DNA from: an uncultured Eubacteriales bacterium
GTDB lineage: Bacteria > Bacillota > Clostridia > Oscillospirales > Oscillospiraceae
Direction of reading: 5' to 3'
Length of the DNA stretch: 64,000 bases
NCBI GenBank assembly: GCA_900549475.1
Contig: UROF01000003.1
Location: 62,001 to 126,000, forward strand
Below are positions 27,044 to 35,351 of the stretch, piece by piece. Made by a program: the position numbers and the translations under genes. Positions within the stretch are counted from its first letter, which is position 1. Every line of letters begins with the position of its first letter. The notes beneath the pieces are model-generated. The model was not told the origin of the DNA, searched no databases, and was given only the letters and a program-made list of their open reading frames with translations.

Positions 27044-29459
27044 TAACATACAGCGTCACACGGTCCTGGATCTGCTTGGCAGTATCCTGAACGGTCTTAT
27101 CTCCGTTGAAGTAGCCGCCAGCCACTTCATTGACGATGTTGTAGATGTTCTCGTCGTAAGTGGAAATAGAATCAATGGCGTTATAGAGGGCCATGAACTG
27201 ATCGTACTGCTCCTGGGTCGTGGCATAGACATCCACCGTCAGATCATTAAAGCCGTAAGTATACTTGGGCACCTCGATGGGCTGGCCGTTCTCGTCCAGA
27301 ACCTGGTTGCCGTTCTCGTCCAGCTGGTACTCCTTCTTCATGGCCATCTCTACCATCTTCTCAAAGTCAGCCTTGTTGGTAGAGAGGTTGTAGCCGCCAA
27401 TCATATACTCCTCATCCACATTGGCATACTGGGGCATCAGGTACTCCCGCATGAAGGACCAGGCGCCTTCCTTGTCCTTGCAGGTGCTGGACATAGCGAT
27501 GCCGTTGCCCAGGCTGAAGCTGCTGCCTACGCTGCCGTCCTCCTGGGGGAAACCGATGAAGGAGTAATCGCCATTGAACACCACCTCATACATCTGCAGG
27601 CTGTCGCCCAGATCGTAGAGGTAGGCATTGAGGAGCATCTGCTTGCCATTCATGACACGGGTGTTATCATCCTCATACTCCTCCCAGTCCACGTTGTTCC
27701 AATCGTACTCCAGGGGGAAGCTGTTGCAGAACTCCAGCAGGGAAATGAAATCCTCAGAGTCGAAGGAGCACTGACCGGTGCTCCAGTCAACGAAAGCATC
27801 CATGTTCTGAGCAAGAACGTTGCTGAGCATGCCGGCCTTGGTATCACCTTCGCCGAAGATGGTGCAGCCCTCAGGCATGGTAGCCAGGGCAGCCTGGAGG
27901 TCATCCAGCGTCCAGCTCATCCGGTCGCCTACCACCTTGGTAGCACCCACGACAGTCTGAATGGAGAAGGTGCTGAACACCTGGTAGAGCTTGCCGTCCT
28001 GCTCCGCAGCCTTGAACACGTTTTCCATAATAGCGTCACGGCCCAGGTCGGGGTCATTGTCGATATAGGGCCACAGATCCTCCAGCAGGCCCTTTGCGCC
28101 GTACTGCTGGATGGGCAGGCCGCTAACATTGAGAATGTCAGGGACGTTGCCAGCCGCGATCTCTGTGTTCAGCTTGGTAAGGCCAGCCTTGTAATCCTCT
28201 GCCGTATTGAACTCGGAGTAGTCCTTGATCTCAATGCGGTACTTATCGCTGGACTTATTGAAGTCAATGATCTTGCTGCGCTCCTCGTATCCCAGATACT
28301 GCGTAGCATAGGTCAAGGTGACCTTATCCTTCAGAACAGAGGCGTCCGTCTCAGTGAGGATCGCCAGCTCCATGGTCATATCGTTGCCATTCATGCCCCA
28401 GCTGCGGGTCATAGCCACGATCCGGCCATCCTCCAGGAAGGTAAAGAACATGAGCTCATCCTTGTTGATGTTGGCCGCGCTCCAGCTGAGGATCTTCTCC
28501 CCGGCCTTGGTCTCCTTATTGAAGCCGTACAGGGAATCGCCATTATCATAATAGAAGATGTACTTCTGGCTGCCGGTATAGATATTGCCGCCGTTGGGAG
28601 GCAGAGGATACTCAGCGCCCCAGCCCTTGGCCGCCTTATCGATGGTACGGAGCACCTGGCCGCCTTCCTCGCTCCAAACACTCATGCCGACAGTACCGTC
28701 GCCCAGCAGGGTCAGCTGTCCCCACAGGTTTTCTTCCTCAATGGTGAAAAGGACGTTCTGATCCTTATCCAGCACTACGACTTTGTTTTCGCTGGTGGTT
28801 TCCCCAAAGGTCTGGACAGTGGTGTAAAAATAACCTTCCGGGTCCATGACCATGCTGCTGATATAGTCCGCTCCCAGCTTTTCCTGCATACCGGAAGTAT
28901 CGATTCTGGAGAGCTCATTGCCGGTGGAATCCAACTGGCGAAGGATCTGGGAATTGGTGCTCTCAGAAGGATAATTCCACTTATCGTCGGTGTTGGGGTC
29001 AAAATCAGCAGGCAGTTCAAAGGTGGTGGTATACACATCCTCCGTCACCCAGAGAGTGCCGTCCTCGCCGCCGCGGATATTGCTGATATTGGAGCTGCCC
29101 TCCACGCCCTCAGGAATGGGAGTGGATTCAAAATTCTCCAGCTTCACCGGCTCTCCGCCATCCAGGGGGATACGGTAGATTCCGGTGGTATACTCATAAT
29201 TGGGAAAGGATTCACCGGTATCCGGGTCCACATAGGGCTCGGTCTCCGTGCGGATCTCCGCGATCACATAGACATTCTGGCCATCACAATAACCGCTGTT
29301 TATGTACTCCGCATCCAGGTTGAAATCAATATACTCGGGCATATAAATGGTTCCGCTGAGCTGGCTGGTATCATCCCCGCCGTTTCCGCAGGCTGCCAGC
29401 CCCAGCACCATACACAGCGCCAGCAGCAACGCCGTTACTTTCTTCCCATACACCTTCAT
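27030..29459 (-). CDS. Solute-binding lipoprotein with N-terminal propeller-like domain
   Basis: This 809-residue protein has a lipoprotein signal (MKVYGKKVTALLLALCMVLG then LAAC). Residues ~40-370 consist of short beta-rich repeats (for example GGEDGTLWVTED, DPEGYFYTTV, GDGTVGMSVWSE, LEDGRIVAMTR) that look like a beta-propeller. Residues ~378-809 are a type 1 solute-binding domain of the MalE/UgpB kind (VTLTYATQYLG, AGNVPDILNVSG, KEGAWSFMREYL). The protein is about twice the normal size. It is the first gene of the six-gene operon. AAGGAGG lies seven bases before the ATG; an in-frame extension to 29603 has no signal. The ligand is unknown. Confidence 0.85.
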   Translation of the reverse strand: MKVYGKKVTALLLALCMVLGLAACGNGGDDTSQLSGTIYMPEYIDFNLDAEYINSGYCDGQNVYVIAEIRTETEPYVDPDTGESFPNYEYTTGIYRIPLDGGEPVKLENFESTPIPEGVEGSSNISNIRGGEDGTLWVTEDVYTTTFELPADFDPNTDDKWNYPSESTNSQILRQLDSTGNELSRIDTSGMQEKLGADYISSMVMDPEGYFYTTVQTFGETTSENKVVVLDKDQNVLFTIEEENLWGQLTLLGDGTVGMSVWSEEGGQVLRTIDKAAKGWGAEYPLPPNGGNIYTGSQKYIFYYDNGDSLYGFNKETKAGEKILSWSAANINKDELMFFTFLEDGRIVAMTRSWGMNGNDMTMELAILTETDASVLKDKVTLTYATQYLGYEERSKIIDFNKSSDKYRIEIKDYSEFNTAEDYKAGLTKLNTEIAAGNVPDILNVSGLPIQQYGAKGLLEDLWPYIDNDPDLGRDAIMENVFKAAEQDGKLYQVFSTFSIQTVVGATKVVGDRMSWTLDDLQAALATMPEGCTIFGEGDTKAGMLSNVLAQNMDAFVDWSTGQCSFDSEDFISLLEFCNSFPLEYDWNNVDWEEYEDDNTRVMNGKQMLLNAYLYDLGDSLQMYEVVFNGDYSFIGFPQEDGSVGSSFSLGNGIAMSSTCKDKEGAWSFMREYLMPQYANVDEEYMIGGYNLSTNKADFEKMVEMAMKKEYQLDENGNQVLDENGQPIEVPKYTYGFNDLTVDVYATTQEQYDQFMALYNAIDSISTYDENIYNIVNEVAGGYFNGDKTVQDTAKQIQDRVTLYVNEQR

Positions 29460-29719
29460 AATGTATCCTCCTTGTTTTTGTCGCTGTTTCCCAGCTTCCT
29501 TCTGTTTTTTATACAGTCGGATATGCCAGGTTCCTCGCAGAAAGCCCTTCCAGCAGGACAAAGCTTGGATGGAACGCCATCCTCTCCTTTTCTCTATTGG
29601 CAAAGACGGAATAAGCGGGTGGAAAGTTCCTCCATAACTGTTTTTATTGTAGCTTTCTGTGCATCATTTTTGCATCTTTTCCGCATAGCATTTGTTTTAT
29701 TTCTTTTTAAGAATGTTTT

Positions 29720-29751
29720 AAGGCCGGGTGCATTTTCATGCACCCGGCCTT
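29720..29751. terminator. Hairpin downstream of the glmS region
   Basis: Perfect 14 bp stem (29720-29733 with 29738-29751, loop TTTC). The T tails are poor on both strands, so it may be a weak terminator or mRNA-end stabiliser for glmS. Bases 29460-29719 are AT-rich, must hold the promoter of the solute-binding-protein operon (a TACAAT-like -10 at 29645-29650 on the minus strand is weak evidence), and show no gene. Confidence 0.5.
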
Positions 29752-29765
29752 GTTGCACCAGCAGG

Positions 29766-29834
29766 TTACTCCACCGTTACCGATTTCGCCAGATTCCGCG
29801 GCTTATCAATGTCACAGCCCCGCATCAATGCCAC
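29766..29834 (-). repeat. Diverged duplicate of the glmS 3' end
   Basis: 29766-29831 repeats 29955-30020 (the last codons of glmS) with two differences in 66 bases. Read in frame it encodes the same ending, VALMRGCDIDKPRNLAKSV then TVE and a stop. Both differences, and one more in the next codon, are synonymous. It has no upstream coding frame and looks like the leftover end of another glmS allele. Confidence 0.85.
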
Positions 29835-29954
29835 CCCACCGGCCCTGCCGCCGGGGCCCCTTGCTGTTTCACTGCTCGGGCGGAGTGAATCCGCCCTGCG
29901 CCAAGGTTTTGCTGTTGGCAAAACGCTTGTGCGCGCCACTCGGCGCGAATCTCT
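29835..29954. other. Hairpin-rich spacer between the two glmS 3' ends
   Basis: The 120 bases contain three successive inverted repeats: GGGCGGA-N5-TCCGCCC (29878-29896), GTTTTGC-N5-GCAAAAC (29906-29924) and CGCGCC-N4-GGCGCG (29932-29947). There is also a GC-rich CCGGCCC...GGGGCC stretch near 29838-29860. No gene is visible. It may be a small palindromic repeat element or what remains of an inserted element. Confidence 0.6.
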
Positions 29955-31799
29955 TTACTCCACCGTTACCGATTTTGCCAGATTCCGCGGCTTATCAATA
30001 TCACAGCCCCGCATCAATGCTACATAGTAGGCAAACAGCTGCAGGGGCACCACGCCCAGGGAGGGCAGCAGCAGCGGATGGGTCTCCGGGATGGTGATAA
30101 CGCCGTTGGCGGTCTTTCCCATCTCCTCCCCATGCTCCCGGGTGGTCAGTGCCAGCACATCGCCGCCCCTGGCCTTTACCTCCACGATATTGCTCATGGC
30201 CTTCTCAAAGAGCTTGGCATAGGTCCCCAGGGCCACCACCAGAGTACCTTCCTCGATCAGACTGATGGTGCCGTGCTTGAGTTCGCCGGAGGCATAGGCC
30301 TCGGAGTGGATATAGGAGATCTCCTTGAGCTTCAGGGAGCCCTCCAGTCCCAGGGCATAATCTACGTTACGCCCAATGAAAAATACGCTGTTGTGGTTGA
30401 AGTACTGGCTGGCATAGTACTGGATATCGTCCTTGTCGGAGAGGATCTCCTCCATCTTCGCCGGCAGCAGCAGCATCTCTTCCAGCACACGGTGGTATTC
30501 CTCCACCGGCATGGTGCCCAGCAGACGGGCCAGGTACAGCCCCAGCAGATTCAAAACAGCCAGCTGGGTGGAATAAGCCTTCGTGGTAGCTACGGCGATC
30601 TCCGGTCCTGCCCAGGTATAGAGCACTTGGTCGGACTCCCGGGCGATGGAGGAACCCACCACATTGACAATGGAGAGGATAGTGGCCCCCAGCCGCTTGG
30701 CTTCCCGCAGTGCCGCCATGGTATCCAGCGTCTCTCCCGACTGGCTGATCACAATGACCAGCGTCCTGTTATCCACAATGGGGTCCATATACCGGAATTC
30801 GGAGGCCAGCGCCACTTCCACAGGAATGCGCAGGATCCGCTCCAGGTTATACTTTCCGATCATCCCCACATGGTAGGACGATCCACAGGCCACGATATAA
30901 AGCTTATGCACACTGCGCAGATATTCCTCCGTCAGCTGGAAGTCCTCCAGGAACACCTCGCCGTCACGAATGCGGGGGAAGATCGCCCGGCGCATAGCCT
31001 CCGGCTGCTCCATGATCTCCTTGAACATGAAGTGCTCATAGCCGCCCTTTTCCGCTGCATCTACCTCCCAATCCACATGGGAGATCTCTTTCTCCACCGG
31101 CTGCATCAGGTGGTTATAGCACTGGATACCGTCCTTGGTCAGTACCGCCACCTCGCCGTCATCCATATAGCCCACTTCGCGGGTATGGCGGATAATGGCC
31201 GTAACATCACTGGCCAGGAAGTTGCAGCCCTTACCATAGCCAAGGATCAGGGGACTGTCCTTGCGTACGGCAATGAGCTGATCCGGCTCGTCGGCGCAGA
31301 TGATGCCCAGAGCATACGCTCCCTGGATACGCCGCATCACCCGGCCCACTGCCTCCAAAACGCCTACTTTGTCCGTCTCACAGAAATACTCGATCAGTTG
31401 GGCCACCACTTCGGTATCCGTCTCCGAAGTAAAGGGCACCCCCTGGTCCTGCAGGAAGGCTTTCAGTTCCGCATAATTTTCAATAATGCCGTTGTGTACC
31501 ACAGCGATGCGGCCGCTGCGGCTGACCTGGGGGTGGCTGTTGACGTCGGACGGTGCGCCGTGGGTAGCCCACCGGGTATGGCCCACACCGATGGTACCTT
31601 CCACCGCAGCTCCTCCCTGGAGCATGTCGCTGAGGACCTGCAGCCGTCCTTTGGACTTATATACAGACAGGCTCTGATCCCGCTGGGAGTACACCGCCAC
31701 ACCAGCTGAATCGTATCCGCGGTATTCCAAACGGCTCAAACCATCCAGCAGAATGGGCGCCGCCTGTTCCTGCCCTACATATCCAACGATTCCACACAT
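29955..31799 (-). CDS. glmS: Glutamine-fructose-6-phosphate aminotransferase GlmS
   Basis: This 614-residue enzyme makes glucosamine-6-phosphate from fructose-6-phosphate and glutamine, the first step towards UDP-GlcNAc for peptidoglycan. The N-terminal Cys2 nucleophile (MCGIVGYVG) starts the glutaminase domain (1-~240). Two SIS isomerase domains follow, with SQSGETLDT and the C-terminal KPRNLAKSVTVE. AGGAGG lies nine bases before the ATG. The 5' leader carries a glmS ribozyme. The last 22 codons are duplicated downstream. Confidence 0.97.
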   Translation of the reverse strand: MCGIVGYVGQEQAAPILLDGLSRLEYRGYDSAGVAVYSQRDQSLSVYKSKGRLQVLSDMLQGGAAVEGTIGVGHTRWATHGAPSDVNSHPQVSRSGRIAVVHNGIIENYAELKAFLQDQGVPFTSETDTEVVAQLIEYFCETDKVGVLEAVGRVMRRIQGAYALGIICADEPDQLIAVRKDSPLILGYGKGCNFLASDVTAIIRHTREVGYMDDGEVAVLTKDGIQCYNHLMQPVEKEISHVDWEVDAAEKGGYEHFMFKEIMEQPEAMRRAIFPRIRDGEVFLEDFQLTEEYLRSVHKLYIVACGSSYHVGMIGKYNLERILRIPVEVALASEFRYMDPIVDNRTLVIVISQSGETLDTMAALREAKRLGATILSIVNVVGSSIARESDQVLYTWAGPEIAVATTKAYSTQLAVLNLLGLYLARLLGTMPVEEYHRVLEEMLLLPAKMEEILSDKDDIQYYASQYFNHNSVFFIGRNVDYALGLEGSLKLKEISYIHSEAYASGELKHGTISLIEEGTLVVALGTYAKLFEKAMSNIVEVKARGGDVLALTTREHGEEMGKTANGVITIPETHPLLLPSLGVVPLQLFAYYVALMRGCDIDKPRNLAKSVTVE

Positions 31800-31930
31800 A
31801 AAATTATTCCTCCTGATGTCATTCCTGTATGGGCGCCGCCAAGCCGCAGCAAACTACACCCGTACCGGATCTGCCGGCGCAGGCAGCGCTCAACCTATTT
31901 GATGCGATCAAGAGGACAAACTCGCAGCCA

Positions 31931-32121
31931 TTTGTCGCTCGTTCCCCGGTCACAGCCCCTTTGTTCTACGGTCACCCGTATATTTGCCGGCTGTGTGCGC
32001 ACCCGGAGCGGCACGGAGGGGCATCCGCCGAAAACTTCGATACTCCCCTCACCTCGTCGTCCCGTACCAGCACCGGGAAGAAGCTTCTGTCTCTCCTGCT
32101 GGCCGTACGGGCACTGGCGCT
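31931..32121 (-). ncRNA. glmS ribozyme/riboswitch
   Basis: The minus-strand leader of glmS contains the conserved core in order. The cleavage-site context AAGCGCCAG has the predicted cut between 32121 and 32120. It is followed by GACGAGGTGAGGGGAGTATC, GAAGTTTTCGGCGGATGCC, and a 3' domain with GGTGACCGTAGAACAAAGG. This matches the known class that self-cleaves with glucosamine-6-phosphate and lowers glmS mRNA. The leader between the ribozyme and the ATG is ~130 bases. The 3' boundary is approximate. Confidence 0.92.
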
Positions 32122-32284
32122 TATGACAGGCTCTGCCTGTAGTCCTCCTTTCTCTCTGCGATGCTATAGCAACCGCTATGCGGCTGTTATCCTGATAATG
32201 TCTCTTTTCTGCGGAGCCCCTCTGGCTCCCTTTACATATTCTCTCCCCTTCCCGCACATACTGGCGAAGAAAGGAAGTGCACCC

Positions 32285-32968
32285 ATGATTACCGCTTTTT
32301 TCCGCACGGTGATCCTCTATCTGCTCATTATCGCCGGTCTGCGCCTCATGGGCAAGCGGCAGATCGGAGAGCTGGAGCCCGGGGATCTGGTGCTGACTCT
32401 GATCATATCAGATCTGGCCTCCGTCCCCATGCAGGACTTCGGAATTCCTCTGGTCAACGGGGTGTTCCCCATCATCGTCCTTTTGTCTCTCTCCATGCTG
32501 GTCAGCTATTTCAGCCTGAAATCCATCCGCTTCCGTTCTTTGGTCTGCGGACGGCCTACTGTCATCATCCAGGACGGCAAGATCCTCCAGGCAAACATGG
32601 CAAAGACCCGCTTCACCGTGGATGAGCTGTACGAACAGCTGCGCACCCAGGGTTACAGCAGTCTTGATGGAGTGAAATACGCTATCCTGGAGACCAGCGG
32701 ACAGGTCTCCGTTCTGCCCTATACCCGCACTGCCCCCCTCACTCCCCAGTCCGCCGGGATCGAGGTGCAGGAGGATGTGACACTGCCGGTGCTGGTGGTC
32801 AACGACGGCCATATCCTGACCGACAATCTGCGCACCTGCGGACGGGATCTGTCCTGGCTGCAGGGGCAGCTGAAAAAGCGCCGTCTCACCTCACCCAAGC
32901 AGGTGTTCCTCATGACAGTGGATGAGGCAGGAGCTGTGGTATGTGTCACCAAGGAGGGTCCGGCATGA
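32285..32968 (+). CDS. DUF421 (YetF/YkjA-like) membrane protein
   Basis: This 227-residue protein has three N-terminal helices and the family motif GLRLMGKRQIGELEPGDLV. The cytoplasmic DUF421 domain follows, with RPTVIIQDGKI and a four-residue FTVDEL segment. The family includes B. subtilis YetF-type proteins of unclear function. The start follows AAAGGAAG by seven bases; the apparently longer open frame upstream crosses the glmS ribozyme on the other strand and is not coding. It is coupled by ATGA to the DUF4363 gene. Confidence 0.85.
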   Translation: MITAFFRTVILYLLIIAGLRLMGKRQIGELEPGDLVLTLIISDLASVPMQDFGIPLVNGVFPIIVLLSLSMLVSYFSLKSIRFRSLVCGRPTVIIQDGKILQANMAKTRFTVDELYEQLRTQGYSSLDGVKYAILETSGQVSVLPYTRTAPLTPQSAGIEVQEDVTLPVLVVNDGHILTDNLRTCGRDLSWLQGQLKKRRLTSPKQVFLMTVDEAGAVVCVTKEGPA

Positions 32969-33345
32969 AGGTACTCGTTCTCCCTCTGGGAGCCATAGCG
33001 GTCATCCTGGCTTTCTCCCTGTGGGCCGGCAGCTATGTACAGCAGCAGGCGGATACCTGGGAGCAGCTCTTGGACCAGGCTGCCGCCGCCGTCGAAGAGG
33101 AAGATTGGCCCCAGGCTTCCAAACTGCTGTCCCAGGCAGAAGAGCACTGGGAACGCAGCAAGACATTTCTCCACACGATCATCGAACACAGCGAGCTCAA
33201 CGAGGCCGAGGCCCTCTTTGCCGCCGCCTCAGAGGCGTGCTTCCAGCAGGACGCCCAGGAATTTCGCTGTCAGCTCACTCTGCTGACCACGCAGCTCAAA
33301 GTGCTGGCCGAGACCCAGTCGGTGAGCATTAAAAACATTTTGTGA
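32965..33345 (+). CDS. DUF4363 family protein
   Basis: This 126-residue protein has an N-terminal membrane anchor (KVLVLPLGAIAVILAFSLW) and a helical extracytoplasmic domain with WEQLLDQAAAAVEEEDW and SKTFLHTIIEHSELNEAEAL, the pattern of DUF4363. The ATG overlaps the DUF421 stop and an AAGGAGGG site precedes it by six bases, which fixes the start. DUF421-DUF4363 pairs recur in clostridia, so the two proteins probably act together. Function unknown. Confidence 0.8.
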   Translation: MKVLVLPLGAIAVILAFSLWAGSYVQQQADTWEQLLDQAAAAVEEEDWPQASKLLSQAEEHWERSKTFLHTIIEHSELNEAEALFAAASEACFQQDAQEFRCQLTLLTTQLKVLAETQSVSIKNIL

Positions 33346-33428
33346 CAGTTTTCTCCATCTGCAGCCAGTATACCATACCCCTCAAACCGGCGCAACAGGA
33401 ACATTTCGTCATCAGGCCCTAAAAAGCC

Positions 33429-33469
33429 CGTACGGCAGAAGATGCCGCTGGGCCATCTTCTGCCGTACG
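33429..33469 (-). terminator. Terminator of nrdR
   Basis: Perfect 16 bp stem (33429-33444 with 33454-33469). On the minus strand it is followed by GGCTTTTTA. It may also stop read-through from the DUF4363 gene. Confidence 0.85.
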
Positions 33470-33503
33470 CAGGCAGGTCTGCGGGCAGCTTTCCTCCCGT
33501 AGT

Positions 33504-33962
33504 CTACTTTTTCTCCTCCAGAAGCTTGGTCAGCTCCTCCATGAAGGTGTGGATATCCTTGAACTGGCGATACACAGAGGCAAAGCGGACATAGGCCACT
33601 TCATCCACCTCCCGCAGCTTCTCCATCACCTGCTCACCCACCATATCCGTGGTGATCTCCCGCTCCAGGTTGTTCTGGAGGCTCTGTTCGATCTCATCGG
33701 TCATTTGCTCCAGCTTGGCCAGAGGCACCGTGCGCTTCTCACAGGCCCGCAGCATACTGCTGAGGACCTTGTTGCGGTCAAAGCTCTGACGGCTGCCGTC
33801 TTTCTTGATGACGACCATAGGCAGCGACTCCATGGTCTCATAGGTGGTAAAGCGCTTCTCACAGGCCAGGCACTCCCGGCGGCGGCGGATGCTGTTCCCC
33901 TCGTCGGCGGGACGGCTGTCCACCACCTTGCTCTCCTTATAGCCGCAATATGGACATTTCAT
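33504..33962 (-). CDS. nrdR: Transcriptional repressor NrdR
   Basis: This 152-residue protein has an N-terminal zinc ribbon (CPYCGY, then CLACEKRF) and an ATP-cone (residues ~50-140) with VIKKDGSRQSFDRNKVLSSM. NrdR binds ATP/dATP and represses ribonucleotide reductase genes through NrdR boxes. No nrd gene lies in the window. The length is exactly typical for the family. It is a single-gene unit with its own terminator. Confidence 0.96.
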   Translation of the reverse strand: MKCPYCGYKESKVVDSRPADEGNSIRRRRECLACEKRFTTYETMESLPMVVIKKDGSRQSFDRNKVLSSMLRACEKRTVPLAKLEQMTDEIEQSLQNNLEREITTDMVGEQVMEKLREVDEVAYVRFASVYRQFKDIHTFMEELTKLLEEKK

Positions 33963-34093
33963 CTGTGGAATCCTCCCGGTGATCTCAGCGGCGTATCCGC
34001 CGCCGGAAGAGAAGTCTATGCCTCTCTTTTTTTGCCCATTGTAACACAGGAAAGAAAAAAATGATAGAAGAATTTGACATTTTTTCCTAGCTG

Positions 34094-34618
34094 TCAGGGA
34101 GAAACAGGCCGTCCCTTCTGATCAAAGGCATAAACCGCGCACAGCCGACCCTCTACCGTCATCACTCTGGCCAGGCAAAACAGAAGTTCCAGGGGAAAAG
34201 GCTCTCCTTTTTCCAGAGGGATCGCCAGCAGCAGCCGATCCCCTTCTCTGCGTTTCCAGGCGTGCTTCACCCTCTCCAGCCGTCTCCGCAGTTCCGGCGC
34301 TTCCAGGAAATGACCAGGGGCCCCTGTCTCCTGCCACACAGCCTCATTGAACCGGAAGGACAGCTTCGCCTCTCCCCGCTGCAGGCGCCCCAAAGCAGCG
34401 ATGTCCCGGGCATAGATCCTGCGGCACAGGGACAGCTGTCCCCCTGCCGGCTCCATGACCCCCAGCGGCAGTTCGCCCCGCTCCCCGATCAGGAACGCCC
34501 GATACAGGCCGTCCCCCGGATCGGCCATGGACGCCCGCACCTCTCTGCGCCCATCTCCCGGGCCAAGGGTAACATCGCCCCGAGGCTCGCCCCTACAGAA
34601 AAGCCGGATCGTTTCCAC
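34094..34618 (-). CDS. Hypothetical protein
   Basis: This is a 174-residue protein of unknown function, rich in Arg, Leu and Glu and without membrane segments. I place the start at the GTG at 34618, nine bases after AAAGGGG. The in-frame ATG at 34669 lies in the loop of the preceding terminator hairpin and has no ribosome site. Segments such as RRIYARDIAALGRLQRGEA and RLEAVKHAWKRREGDRLLL-like basic helices are visible. It resembles uncharacterised proteins of related clostridia only by general impression; I do not recognise a domain. Confidence 0.6.
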   Translation of the reverse strand: METIRLFCRGEPRGDVTLGPGDGRREVRASMADPGDGLYRAFLIGERGELPLGVMEPAGGQLSLCRRIYARDIAALGRLQRGEAKLSFRFNEAVWQETGAPGHFLEAPELRRRLERVKHAWKRREGDRLLLAIPLEKGEPFPLELLFCLARVMTVEGRLCAVYAFDQKGRPVSP

Positions 34619-34648
34619 TGCAGCCCGCCCCTTTCTTTGCCAATAAAA

Positions 34649-34686
34649 CAGGTCCCTCTCCGCCAGCATATGCGGAGAGGGACCTG
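34649..34686 (-). terminator. Terminator overlapping an in-frame ATG
   Basis: Perfect 15 bp stem (34649-34663 with 34672-34686), then TTTTATT on the minus strand. It ends the gene at 34706-35254. The ATG in its loop is in frame with the next gene, but the sequence looks primarily like a terminator. Confidence 0.85.
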
Positions 34687-34705
34687 AATATGTGTTTATC
34701 GGCGC

Positions 34706-35254
34706 TCAGCCTATGGTGTAGCTGCCCCGGACCAGCAGCGTTACCGCCTCGGATGCCTTTACCCCCCGATTGGCGGTCATGGTATAGAGATGATTCTGCT
34801 GCAGGGCGCTGCCGTCATTGATGGTGCCGCCCCCGGTGATATCCACCAGGCCGGGGGTACTCTTCCCATCCGACACACAGACGGCGGAACCGCTGCGGAG
34901 CATCACCTCACAGCCGGCGGAACCATTCAGCACCTGTCCGGCAGACAGCGTCACCTCCCGGTAGGATGTGGCCGTTCCGGTGGTGGTCGTACCCTGCCCG
35001 TTGACCTGGCTCAGGATCTCCTGCTCCGCCTGGTCGATCCGCTGCTCCAGCTCCTGCTGAAGGGTCTTGTCCCGTTCCGCGATCTTGGTGTCTACCTTGC
35101 CCAAAAACTGGCCCAGGAACGTATCATTCAGGTAGCTGAGCGTCACCAGGGGATCACCCTGGGACCCCGCCTCTGCCGCAATGGCCACAAAAGCAGCCAG
35201 GACCGTTCCCACCAGCATCACGCAAAGGGCTGTACGCAGTTTTCTTCTCTTCAT
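34706..35254 (-). CDS. Hypothetical exported protein
   Basis: This 182-residue protein has a basic start (MKRRKLR) and a single hydrophobic helix (~10-28) that would act as signal or anchor. A Gln/Glu-rich helical stretch (~60-85, KTLQQELEQRIDQAEQEIL) suggests a coiled coil. The C-terminal half is Gly/Ser/Thr-rich and beta-prone (SAGQVLNGSAGCEVMLRSG). GAGGAG precedes the ATG. I do not recognise the family. It is monocistronic between two hairpins. Confidence 0.65.
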   Translation of the reverse strand: MKRRKLRTALCVMLVGTVLAAFVAIAAEAGSQGDPLVTLSYLNDTFLGQFLGKVDTKIAERDKTLQQELEQRIDQAEQEILSQVNGQGTTTTGTATSYREVTLSAGQVLNGSAGCEVMLRSGSAVCVSDGKSTPGLVDITGGGTINDGSALQQNHLYTMTANRGVKASEAVTLLVRGSYTIG

Positions 35255-35290
35255 GGATCACTTTACTCCTCTTATGTAGGCTCTTTCTGA

Positions 35291-35324
35291 CAGGCCCGCA
35301 GAGGCCATTTCCTCTGCGGGCCTG
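35291..35324. terminator. Hairpin between mazF and the exported protein gene
   Basis: Perfect 14 bp stem (35291-35304 with 35311-35324, loop CCATTT). The minus-strand tail lacks a T run, so efficiency on the mazF side is uncertain. Confidence 0.6.
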
Positions 35325-35351
35325 TGTTTCTTGATCAGACCGTGCCGGGAT

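Noticed and set aside
31829..32284. Possible N-terminal extension of the DUF421 protein
   Set aside because: The frame crosses the glmS ribozyme on the opposite strand, and AAAGGAAG plus the conserved family start support the ATG at 32285.
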